Assembly: GCA_945866245.1 (NCBI GenBank)
Contig: CAMBGW010000006.1
Coordinates: 1 to 27,111 of the forward strand
DNA length: 27,111 nucleotides
Direction: 5' to 3'
Origin: Verrucomicrobia subdivision 6 bacterium
Lineage (GTDB): Bacteria; Verrucomicrobiota; Verrucomicrobiia; Methylacidiphilales; Verrucolacustridaceae
Made by a program: the position numbers and the translations under genes. How positions within the stretch are numbered: position 1 is the first letter of the stretch; each line of letters begins with the position of its first letter. Shown here piece by piece: positions 20,136 to 27,111 of the stretch. The notes beneath the pieces are model-generated. The model had not been told where the DNA came from. It ran no database searches and saw only the letters and a program-made list of their open reading frames with translations.

Positions 20136-21224
20136 ATGATGCAAACAGAATTTAGTGTGGGCGGACGGAAGTTCGTTCTGGATAAGAAAAAAGCTGAAGC
20201 GGCGTTTTCGGGTAAAAGAGTGATTTTGGGGAAAGAGACGATGACCTTCAATCTTCTCCCGCTGAAATATACTTGGGCTTACGACCTCTATCGCAAGATG
20301 AAGGCAAATCATTGGGAGCCTGAGGACATTGGAATGGGCAAAGACATTGAGCAGTGGAAGGACAACAAAGTGGTTTCGGATGTGGAACGCTGGATCATTC
20401 GGATGGGGATCGGATACTTTTCCGCAGCCGAAGGAATCGTGGGTGATAACATTCAGCACGTCGTTCGGGAATTGGTTACCGCCCCGGAGCTCAAACTGGT
20501 ACTAGGACGGCATGCGCATGAAGAGAATATCCATGCGGACTCGTTGCTCTACATGATCAGCTCACTGGGAATTAATCCTCATGAGTGTGAAGCGATGTTT
20601 GAGGACGTGCAGTCGATCGTGAAAAAGAATGAGTTTGTCACCGGCATTTCGCGGGACTTGCGTCGGGATTTAGACCTGACGAAGGTCGAAAACAAAAGGT
20701 TGCTGGCAAAGAACATTTTTGTGTTCGGCCAGTGCATGGAGGGAACGCAGTTTTACGGTCTCTTCGGAATGGTTTTGTCGCTCTATCGGCAGAACAAGTT
20801 CCCGGGAATCGGCCAGATGTTCCGCTACACGTTGCGTGATGAGTCGAACCATATTGAGGTCTTCCGCAATCTATTTATGGATCTTGTGGAGGAAAACCGT
20901 GACGTATGGAGTGAGGAGTTCAAAGAAGAGCTACGCCAGACCATGGCGACGGCGGTTGAGCTGGAGAAGACCTTCATTAAGGATTGTCTACCGGTGAATG
21001 CGGTTGGATTAAGCCTCGAAGATTTCCTCTCTTACATCGATTACATCGCCGATCGGCGTTTGGAAGGTGTCGGCCTCAAGCCTCTCCGTGGGGATGTGGC
21101 AAATCCTCTGCCTTGGTTGGCCGAGATGATGGACATCAAAAAAGAGCAAAACTTCTTTGAAGGCAGAGTGACAGAGTATCAGAAGTCCTCCGCGCTTGCC
21201 GCGGTGCATGACGACGAACTCTGA
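20136..21224 (+). CDS. nrdB: Class I ribonucleotide reductase small subunit, R2c-like (no radical tyrosine)
   Basis: This 362-residue ferritin-like R2 protein has metal ligands Glu99, Glu130, His133 (EENIH), Glu202, Glu236 and His239 (DESNH). Their spacing matches the chlamydial class Ic enzyme within one residue, and the first ligand is Glu, as in class Ic, not Asp. The residue four after His133, which is the radical Tyr in class Ia/Ib and Phe in Chlamydia, is Leu137. The protein therefore probably uses a tyrosine-independent metal oxidant, such as Mn/Fe or a dimanganese centre. With NrdA it makes deoxyribonucleotides. AAGGTGG lies nine bases before the tandem ATGs at 20136 and 20139. An in-frame ATG at 20076 is rejected because it lacks such a site and adds a non-family lead. 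Confidence 0.9.
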   Translation: MMQTEFSVGGRKFVLDKKKAEAAFSGKRVILGKETMTFNLLPLKYTWAYDLYRKMKANHWEPEDIGMGKDIEQWKDNKVVSDVERWIIRMGIGYFSAAEGIVGDNIQHVVRELVTAPELKLVLGRHAHEENIHADSLLYMISSLGINPHECEAMFEDVQSIVKKNEFVTGISRDLRRDLDLTKVENKRLLAKNIFVFGQCMEGTQFYGLFGMVLSLYRQNKFPGIGQMFRYTLRDESNHIEVFRNLFMDLVEENRDVWSEEFKEELRQTMATAVELEKTFIKDCLPVNAVGLSLEDFLSYIDYIADRRLEGVGLKPLRGDVANPLPWLAEMMDIKKEQNFFEGRVTEYQKSSALAAVHDDEL

Positions 21225-21261
21225 TTCGGTTGTTCGGAATACTACTAAGGAGAGCTGAATT

Positions 21262-24200
21262 ATGAAGATGGACCCGCGTGATGTAGATGTGGATTTAGCG
21301 ATGAAGCGTTTTCTCAACCTGCCTGAAGGCAAGGTTGAGGCTTGGGGCCAGTCATTGGATACCGTCGAGGTAGACATGCCCGAGATTGAGGTGATTGATG
21401 GGAATTCCCATCACGCGTTCCAGTTGGCGGAGGTGGCGGAGATGGTGGGTCGAAGTCTGGCTCGCTGGCTCAAGGCCAAGGGCCAAGAGTCGATTTTCAC
21501 CGAAACGAATCGCCGTTGGGTTGCTAAAATTTGTACAGAAGTTGGTCGCAACCTAGCTCGCCAAGCTCTTGCTGAAAGGCCCTTGCGTCTTAGGATCGAG
21601 GACTTGCAAACGCTTGTTGAAAAAACTTTGGTGGATAATAACGCGTACGATGTAGCGAGGAGCCTTGTCGGGGAAAGACGGGAGCGTCCACCGGTCGCGC
21701 CCGGGCCAGGGGAGCCGGCAGCGTGCACCGTGAAACTGATCCGTCGGCAAGGGCAGACGGTTCCTTGGAATGAATCGAAGATCGAGGTAGCGGTTTGTCA
21801 GGCTTTCCTTTCTCTGCGAATGGATGCTACTTCGGCTCCTGATATTGCCCGTGCGGTGACGGGGCGAGTCACGGAATCGGGGCAACCCACGGTTCATATT
21901 GAAGAGGTGCAGGATTTGGTTCAGGAAGAGTTGATGCGGGCAGGCCACTATAAGGTGGCGGAGCGGTATATCATTTATCGTGCGATGCGGACGGATCAGA
22001 GGGAGCGAAAAGCGCGTGGCGAGGTGGTGAACGTGCCAGCCGAGCCGGCGGAGGGAATGGTGGTGGTGGCCAATGCGGATGGTTCAACCTTTTTGTGGGA
22101 CGGTGCAGATTTACGTTCCCGAATCGAGTTTGCCTCCATTGGATTAGATCTTTGTGTGTCCGCAAGTGAGATTGAGAAAGAGTTGCGCAGATCGATTTTT
22201 GACGGAATGAAGCGAGCGGATCTGAACAACACCATCAGTTTAAATGCCAAGACATTGATCGAAAAAGATGCGGACTTCGCAAAGTTTGCTGGCCGCATTC
22301 AGATGACCTTTATTTACGAAGAGGTTTTAGGTTGGGATATCTTGCGGGATGGGATCGGTGCTTTGAGGGAGATCCATCGCAGAAAATTTGCGGAGACGAT
22401 TCAGCGGGGTGTGGATATTCGGCGCTACAACCCGGTTTTGCAAAAGTATGATCTAGATAAGTTGGCGGCGGCTTTAGATCCGTTGGCAGATTTGGATTTG
22501 GACTTTTTAGGGGTGCAAACCCTGTATGACCGTTACTTGATTGTCGACAAACAGGCAGACGTTACGCGGAGGCTGGAGACACCTCAATTCTTCTGGATGC
22601 GGGTGGCGATGGGTCTTTTTCACGCAGAGCCAAAGGATCGGGAGGTTCGGGCGATCGAGTTATACCAGCTCTACAAGAGCCGGAGATTTTGCTCTTCCAC
22701 CCCCACCTTGTTCAATTCTGGAACGCTCCACAGCCAACTCTCCTCCTGTTACCTTTACTGGGTAGATGATTCGATCGAGGCGATTATGCAACGCGGGGTG
22801 GCGGAAAACGCCATGCTCTCGAAGTGGGCGGGCGGATTGGGCGGTTCATGGACAAGCGTCCGTGGCACCGGGAGTTACATCGGCGGGACGAATGGGGAGA
22901 GCCAAGGGGTCATCCCATTTTTAAAACTCCATAACGACTTGCTGGTCGCGGTGAATCAAGGCGGCAAGCGCAAGGGTTCGGGCTGTGCGTATTTAGAGAC
23001 TTGGCACAACGATTTATTCGACTTCTTGGAACTGCGAAAAAATACAGGGGACGATCGTCGTCGCTGCCATGATATGAATACGGCGAATTGGATTCCTGAT
23101 TTGTTTATGAAAAGGATGGAGGCACGAGGAGATTGGACCTTCTTCCGGACGAGCGATGCGGCGGACCTACATCATTTATACGGAAAAAAATTTGAGGAGC
23201 AGTACGAGGCGTACGAGAAAAAAGCAGAAAAGGGTGAGATTTGGGGACATAAAGTCCCCGCAATCGAGGTTTGGAAGAGAATGCTCGCGATGCTTTTTGA
23301 GACGGGACACCCTTGGATCACCTTTAAAGACGCCTGCAATATTCGCAGCCCTCAGGATCACGTGGGCGTGATCCATAGCTCCAACCTTTGCACCGAGATT
23401 ACCCTGAATACTGGGAAAGATGAGACAGCCGTTTGTAATCTTGGCTCTGTCATTCTCGATACCCATATTTTGCCGGATGGTTCTTTGGACCATGCAAAAT
23501 TGAAAGAAACGATCCGAGTGGCAGTGCGGGCCTTGGACAACGTAATCGATATTAACTTCTACCCGACGGAAGCGGCCAAGACTGCCAACTCACGGCATCG
23601 TCCGATTGGTTTAGGGGTGATGGGACTACAAAATGCACTTTACATGAAGGGATTCTCTTTTGAGTCGGAAGAAGCGGTGGAATTTAATGACGAGATGATG
23701 GAGGCAATCTCCTTTTACGCGTATGAGGCGTCGAGTGATCTTGCGGCGGAAAAGGGCACCTACTCCACTTATCGGGGTTCGAAGTGGGATCGAGGCCTAT
23801 TGCCGCAGGATACGGTGGATCTTCTGGCAGAGGAGAGAGGATTGCCGGTGGATGTGCCTCGGGGCGGGCGGATGGATTGGAAACCATTACGCGAAAAAAT
23901 ACGCACCCATGGAATGAGGAACTCGAATGTCTTGGCGATTGCGCCGACGGCAACGATTTCCAACATTACGGGAACGTCCCCTTGCATCGAGCCGACCTAC
24001 AAGAATCTCTTTGTGAAGAGTAATCTATCGGGAGAGTTCATTGTGCTGAACCCTTTCTTGGTGAAAGACCTGAAAAAAGCGGGTCTTTGGAATCAAGAGA
24101 TGGTCGACCAGCTCAAATATTTTGACGGAGAACTTGGACCTATCGAAGGCATGCCGGAGGAGTTGAAGAAGAGGTACTTGACCGCCTTTGCGGTGGGCTT

Positions 24201-24534
24201 TGAGTGGATTATGAAGGCGGCGGCAAGGCGACAAAAGTGGATCGACCAAGCTCAGTCGCTGAACTTATTTTTGGGTCAGCCCGACCTCAAAGTACTGTCG
24301 CGCATGTATCGGTTAGCTTGGCATCAGGGTTTAAAAACCACTTATTACCTCCGAACTTTGGGGGCATCGAATATCGAGAAGGCCACGGTGAAATTGAAGA
24401 AAGAAGTAAGGGCTGGCCTGCAGGAGGCTGAGGTCGCCACGGAAGCAGTGAAGAAGGTGTTTAGTGCGGAGGAGAAATCCGCCTGCTCGATTGAGGCAAT
24501 GCGTAATGGTGGCGAATGTGAGGCTTGCCAGTAA
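21262..24534 (+). CDS. nrdA: Class I ribonucleotide reductase large subunit with ATP-cone region
   Basis: This is a 1090-residue catalytic alpha subunit. The N-terminus has a degenerate ATP-cone-like segment (about residues 50-140) and a second, better one (about 155-245, with RRQGQTVPWNESKIEVAV). The ten-stranded barrel follows. Active-site cysteines are recognisable in QLSSCYLYW, SSNLCTEITLN and TAVCNLGSV, and the C-terminal electron shuttle pair is in ECEACQ at the end. It reduces ribonucleoside diphosphates using the oxidant of NrdB. Extra N-terminal cones and the unusual length recall the chlamydial NrdA. The cones bind ATP or dATP for overall activity control. It lies 37 bp after nrdB behind AAGGAGAG. 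The order nrdB-nrdA is the reverse of E. coli. Confidence 0.95.
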   Translation: MKMDPRDVDVDLAMKRFLNLPEGKVEAWGQSLDTVEVDMPEIEVIDGNSHHAFQLAEVAEMVGRSLARWLKAKGQESIFTETNRRWVAKICTEVGRNLARQALAERPLRLRIEDLQTLVEKTLVDNNAYDVARSLVGERRERPPVAPGPGEPAACTVKLIRRQGQTVPWNESKIEVAVCQAFLSLRMDATSAPDIARAVTGRVTESGQPTVHIEEVQDLVQEELMRAGHYKVAERYIIYRAMRTDQRERKARGEVVNVPAEPAEGMVVVANADGSTFLWDGADLRSRIEFASIGLDLCVSASEIEKELRRSIFDGMKRADLNNTISLNAKTLIEKDADFAKFAGRIQMTFIYEEVLGWDILRDGIGALREIHRRKFAETIQRGVDIRRYNPVLQKYDLDKLAAALDPLADLDLDFLGVQTLYDRYLIVDKQADVTRRLETPQFFWMRVAMGLFHAEPKDREVRAIELYQLYKSRRFCSSTPTLFNSGTLHSQLSSCYLYWVDDSIEAIMQRGVAENAMLSKWAGGLGGSWTSVRGTGSYIGGTNGESQGVIPFLKLHNDLLVAVNQGGKRKGSGCAYLETWHNDLFDFLELRKNTGDDRRRCHDMNTANWIPDLFMKRMEARGDWTFFRTSDAADLHHLYGKKFEEQYEAYEKKAEKGEIWGHKVPAIEVWKRMLAMLFETGHPWITFKDACNIRSPQDHVGVIHSSNLCTEITLNTGKDETAVCNLGSVILDTHILPDGSLDHAKLKETIRVAVRALDNVIDINFYPTEAAKTANSRHRPIGLGVMGLQNALYMKGFSFESEEAVEFNDEMMEAISFYAYEASSDLAAEKGTYSTYRGSKWDRGLLPQDTVDLLAEERGLPVDVPRGGRMDWKPLREKIRTHGMRNSNVLAIAPTATISNITGTSPCIEPTYKNLFVKSNLSGEFIVLNPFLVKDLKKAGLWNQEMVDQLKYFDGELGPIEGMPEELKKRYLTAFAVGFEWIMKAAARRQKWIDQAQSLNLFLGQPDLKVLSRMYRLAWHQGLKTTYYLRTLGASNIEKATVKLKKEVRAGLQEAEVATEAVKKVFSAEEKSACSIEAMRNGGECEACQ

Positions 24535-24577
24535 AAAAAGGACTTGAAGGAAAGCAACTAAAGTTCAGTTTAAGGCT

Positions 24578-24820
24578 ATGAATAAACAACAAATGCAGTT
24601 TCTGAGTAATCTTTGTTTCGCATTGGGCTTTCTTTCTATCATTGGCTCGGTTTTGATCTGGTTTTCCGCGGGTGGCCAGTTTGGCGCCCCAGGCGCTGGG
24701 GATATGATTGCAGATGCTAAGCGTGCTTACGCCGAGCGATTTGGAATTTTTGTTGGCCTTTGGGCGCCCACGTTTCTAATTCTCTCGAATCGACTTCACC
24801 ATTACGCCGAAAAGAAATAA
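24578..24820 (+). CDS. Small membrane protein, two helices, unknown
   Basis: This 80-residue protein has two predicted membrane helices (about residues 9-30 and 56-71). They are joined by a Gly/Ala-rich loop with a charged stretch (DMIADAKRAYAERFG), and the tail is basic. I recognise no family. It follows nrdA by 43 bp on the same strand, so it may be read from the nrd transcript, although TTTAAGG just before the ATG is only a modest ribosome-binding site. It faces thrB tail to tail with a hairpin between. Composition and length are compatible with a real gene; a role in nucleotide reduction is not implied. Confidence 0.65.
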   Translation: MNKQQMQFLSNLCFALGFLSIIGSVLIWFSAGGQFGAPGAGDMIADAKRAYAERFGIFVGLWAPTFLILSNRLHHYAEKK

Positions 24821-24849
24821 TTCAGCCTTTTTTCAAAGGTTGGTTTACA

Positions 24850-24867
24850 GGCTTGGTTCGCCAAGCC
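24850..24867. terminator. Hairpin between convergent genes, possible bidirectional terminator
   Basis: GGCTTGG and CCAAGCC form a perfect 7-bp stem with a TTCG loop, in the 55-bp gap between two converging stops. No proper T tract follows on either strand, so termination would be weak or factor-dependent. Confidence 0.5.
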
Positions 24868-24875
24868 AGTAATCT

Positions 24876-25754
24876 TCAGATCCCTTTGGGGAGTGAGCGC
24901 AGGACTTTCACGCCTTCATTGTCGGCTGATAAGACTTTGATTTGAACCGACTCTAGTCCTGCCTTTTCAAGGGAGTCTCGCATGGCTTGGCCGATCGACT
25001 TTTCCGATTTAAGGGCAAGTGCCATTACGGTAGGTCCTGCACCGCTTAAGAAGGCGCCCATGGCCCCGAAGCGGCCGGCTTGGGCGATTGCATCCTCCAG
25101 GCCTGGCACGAGAGAGGCGCGGTAGGGCTGGTGTAAACGGTCGAGAAAGGCCCCTGTGGCCTCTTCATATTTCTGTTGGAGGAAGGCGGCTGTAATGCGG
25201 GAGGCGTTGCGGAGATTGGTCACGGCATCTTGAAATGGGACATTTGCTGGAAGAAGGGAGCGCGCGGTTTGGGTTGAGGTCTCCAGTTTTGGGATGGCGG
25301 CAATGAGCTTGAGGCGTGAGGAAACCTTCGCCTTGGCAGCTTTTTTACCACCACAAATCACAAAACCGCCAAGAGTAGCGGCGGTCACATTATCCGGATG
25401 ACCCTCAAGAGTTGTGGCAGTTTCGATCAACCATGGTAAGTCGAGCGAACGACGATAAAATTTATCGAGGGCGGCAAGTAATCCGATTCGGATGGTGGCA
25501 CTACTTCCCAAACCGCGGGAGGAGGGAACAGAGCCACGGACGAGTAGGCGGTAGTTTTTATAGGGCAAGGCGCGGGCCTGATGGTAGGCCTCAATAATCT
25601 TGGTTGCGAAGGGGTCAGGGGTGGTGGGGTTGCCGGGCTCAATGCTGATGTAGTTATAGAGGTTGAGTGCAAGGCCGAAGGTGTCGAAGCCAGGGCCAAG
25701 GTTGGCGGTTGAGGCTGGAACGCGAATCCAGAAAGGAGGTTGGGAGGATTTCAC
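24876..25754 (-). CDS. thrB: Homoserine kinase
   Basis: This 292-residue GHMP kinase starts WIRVPASTANLGPGFDTFGLALN. The ATP loop is VPSSRGLGSSAT, LEGHPDNVTAATLGGFV follows, and the C-terminal motif is GAFLSGAGPTVMAL. It phosphorylates homoserine to O-phosphohomoserine, the substrate of threonine synthase and, if the proposal made here is right, of a homocysteine-forming reaction too. The frame extends to 25877. The GTG at 25754 makes a GTGA overlap with the tatD stop and gives the normal family length, so it is the likely start. It is the second gene of a tatD-thrB pair, about 8.5 kb from the thrC-like gene and on the opposite strand. Confidence 0.93.
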   Translation of the reverse strand: MKSSQPPFWIRVPASTANLGPGFDTFGLALNLYNYISIEPGNPTTPDPFATKIIEAYHQARALPYKNYRLLVRGSVPSSRGLGSSATIRIGLLAALDKFYRRSLDLPWLIETATTLEGHPDNVTAATLGGFVICGGKKAAKAKVSSRLKLIAAIPKLETSTQTARSLLPANVPFQDAVTNLRNASRITAAFLQQKYEEATGAFLDRLHQPYRASLVPGLEDAIAQAGRFGAMGAFLSGAGPTVMALALKSEKSIGQAMRDSLEKAGLESVQIKVLSADNEGVKVLRSLPKGI

Positions 25755-26608
25755 AAGGGTGGTAACCGGAAGAACTTTTCCGCAGCGGAGGTCGTTTCGC
25801 GAGCGATTTCTTTTAGAGATTGGCCTCGGAGGGAGGCAACTTTCTCGGCAATCGTGCGAGTGAAGGCAGGTTCGCACCGCTTCCCTCGGTGAGGCTCGGG
25901 GGAGAGGTAGGGGCAGTCGGTCTCGAGAAAGAAGGAGCCAGTGGGAATCTTTTGGACGCAGGAGTGAAGTTCCTTGGCATTTTTAAAAGTGACGATGCCG
26001 GTGAAAGAGACGGAGTGGCCCATATGGATCAGCTCTTCGGCTTGCGAGAGGGTGCCAGAAAAGCAGTGAAAGACTGCCTGGATCCGCCCGGTGTAAGGCC
26101 TGAGAGTGCTGATGGTATCTTCCCAGCTATCTCGCTGATGAATGACAACGTTGAGGCGAAGTTGTGCGGCAAGATCCAGCTGTTGTTGGAAAAAAATCGC
26201 TTGGCAATTCTTCTCCTCAGCGTCTGCTAGGAAAAGCTCCTCACTTCCTGGGTGTGTTGTCCCGGTGAAGGATGAGGAGGAGGCAAAGGGAGCAGAGGAT
26301 TGGCTGGGCAAGCGATGGTAATCGAGACCGCACTCCCCAAGCGCAACAACTTTGGGGTGGCGAGCGAGCTGAGATAGCTCCTCGATGGCGGAATTTGACT
26401 CCTGCCTTGCCTCGGAGGGGTGGATTCCGACCGTGGCGAAGACTTGGGGATAGGTATCTGCGAGGTCAAGGGCAGCGCGACTGGTTCGAAGGGTGGTTCC
26501 AATGGAGATGAGGCGTGTCACACCCGCTTCAAGAGCCCTTTGGATTATCTCGGGACGGTCTGCCTCAAAGTCAGGAAAGTCGAGGTGGCTATGAGTATCG
26601 ATCAACAC
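25751..26608 (-). CDS. tatD: TatD-family metal-dependent deoxyribonuclease
   Basis: This 285-residue TIM-barrel hydrolase has all metal-binding motifs: DTHSHLDF at the N-terminus, the glutamate in ALGECGLDYH, NVVIHQRD, AVFHCFSG and LETDCPYLSP. TatD proteins are Mg-dependent 3'-5' exonucleases active on single-stranded DNA and RNA, linked to repair and DNA turnover. It starts with GTG at 26608, with TTG as the next codon. Between GLDYH and QQQLDLA there is a Ser-rich insertion of about 35 residues (around 103-138, including SSAPFASSSS and EELFLADAEEKN), longer than in typical family members. The stop overlaps the thrB GTG. The start faces a divergent unknown gene across 93 bp. Confidence 0.9.
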   Translation of the reverse strand: MLIDTHSHLDFPDFEADRPEIIQRALEAGVTRLISIGTTLRTSRAALDLADTYPQVFATVGIHPSEARQESNSAIEELSQLARHPKVVALGECGLDYHRLPSQSSAPFASSSSFTGTTHPGSEELFLADAEEKNCQAIFFQQQLDLAAQLRLNVVIHQRDSWEDTISTLRPYTGRIQAVFHCFSGTLSQAEELIHMGHSVSFTGIVTFKNAKELHSCVQKIPTGSFFLETDCPYLSPEPHRGKRCEPAFTRTIAEKVASLRGQSLKEIARETTSAAEKFFRLPPL

Positions 26609-26701
26609 AGCGAGTTCAATGTAAAGGACAACTGCAAAAAAAGGAGGCTTTTATAAAACAATTTCTTTTCTCGATACCCGAGGAGAAGGTAAAAAGTTCG
26701 G

Positions 26702-27111
26702 ATGAATCGCAAAGCTGCCTTGGACAAAGAGATTGAAAAGACGAGCCCAGAGGGTGGCGGGCCAGTCGAAATCGAAAACCGGTCTCAGGAGTGTGGGAGG
26801 ATTGTGACGAGGCTACTGGATTTGGTTGATCGTCACGTGGCATCGCTCGCGAAAAGTGGGCTGGAGATTGGCTGGGCGGATATGCAGCTGGTTTTATTGG
26901 CTCTCGAAGCGGACGCAGATGGCAGGGATGTGAACCGCCATTTAGATGGAGGAGATGAGATCGCGGCTTATGTTAGGCGAAACCTTTTCGACGAGCTGGT
27001 GGGGGAACCGAGCAATATATTTTATACGACGAAAGTGGACGCCAAAACGGTTCGATATCAAGCGCTGCCTAAAGATTTCTGGAAGGAGTGTCTCGCGCAG
27101 CTGAGACACCA
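26702..27111 (+). CDS. Unknown protein, 3' end cut by window edge
   Basis: An ATG at 26702 opens a frame that runs without stop to the right edge (136 full codons). A GAGGAGAAGG-like site precedes it by about 12 bases. The visible part begins with a polar, charged stretch (MNRKAALDKEIEKTSPEGGG). It continues with a likely helical domain (CGRIVTRLLDLVDRHVASLA, then IGWADMQLVLLALEADADG) and a segment rich in charged residues ending LPKDFWKECLAQLR. I recognise no family, signal peptide or membrane helix. It is divergent from tatD, and the 93-bp gap holds no clear regulatory element beyond an AT-rich stretch. Confidence 0.65.
   Translation, partial: MNRKAALDKEIEKTSPEGGGPVEIENRSQECGRIVTRLLDLVDRHVASLAKSGLEIGWADMQLVLLALEADADGRDVNRHLDGGDEIAAYVRRNLFDELVGEPSNIFYTTKVDAKTVRYQALPKDFWKECLAQLRH

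Noticed and set aside
25755..25877. N-terminal extension of homoserine kinase
   Set aside because: It overlaps tatD and adds a Cys/Arg-rich lead absent from the family; the GTG at 25754 fits.

Overview
The window reads as a chromosomal segment of a Gram-negative bacterium, most likely from the Verrucomicrobiota or another PVC-superphylum lineage (inference). The evidence is a Tol-Pal envelope system, an LPS-type heptosyltransferase, an exported protein with a PEP-CTERM tail, a CAAX-type membrane protease of the kind found in exosortase genomes, a prepilin-like pseudopilin, and a ribonucleotide reductase whose R2 metal-ligand spacing matches the chlamydial class Ic enzyme. Genes are densely packed. 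Four-base ATGA or GTGA stop/start overlaps are common and fix several starts that longest-ORF calling would misplace (tolQ, xer, heme oxygenase, thrB).

Layout. 1-6251 (minus strand, apart from one gene): tolQ-tolR-tonB/tolA-like, then tolB-pal and a partial heptosyltransferase. The Tol-Pal cluster is split by a plus-strand porin with its own terminator. 6371-6754: an initiator tRNA-Met, a tiny GIY-YIG nuclease gene, and a second copy of the tRNA 3' end, together looking like a minimal tRNA-targeted insertion. 6804-8459 (minus): glutaredoxin and a class III aminotransferase. 8677-10228 (plus): a PEP-CTERM protein and a pseudopilin. 10230-10978 (minus): heme oxygenase coupled to a 45-residue membrane protein. 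11051-14761 (minus): purC-xer-rnc-CPBP protease-CAP protein, almost without spacing.

14829-19820 (plus) is the most striking part. A promoter and a SAM-I (S-box) riboswitch precede a threonine-synthase-like PLP enzyme, a MoaD/ThiS-like sulfur carrier ending in GG, a NIL-domain protein, an RmlD/MAT2B-like reductase, a nucleotidyltransferase and an exported MsrB-MsrA fusion. A SAM riboswitch normally switches on methionine-supply genes when SAM is low. I therefore propose that the ThrC-like protein, the carrier and the NIL protein form a sulfur-carrier route from O-phosphohomoserine to homocysteine, analogous to CysO/CysM for cysteine. Homoserine kinase (thrB), which makes O-phosphohomoserine, is also in the window.

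19821-24534 (plus): a regulatory region with NrdR-box-like sites and palindromes precedes nrdB and nrdA. NrdB has leucine where the radical tyrosine would be. 24578-27111: a small membrane protein, a convergent hairpin, thrB and tatD on the minus strand, and a partial unknown gene running off the right edge. Stretches over 300 bp without a gene are 14762-15104 (promoter plus riboswitch) and 19821-20135 (nrd control region). No CRISPR array, rRNA or complete insertion sequence is visible.
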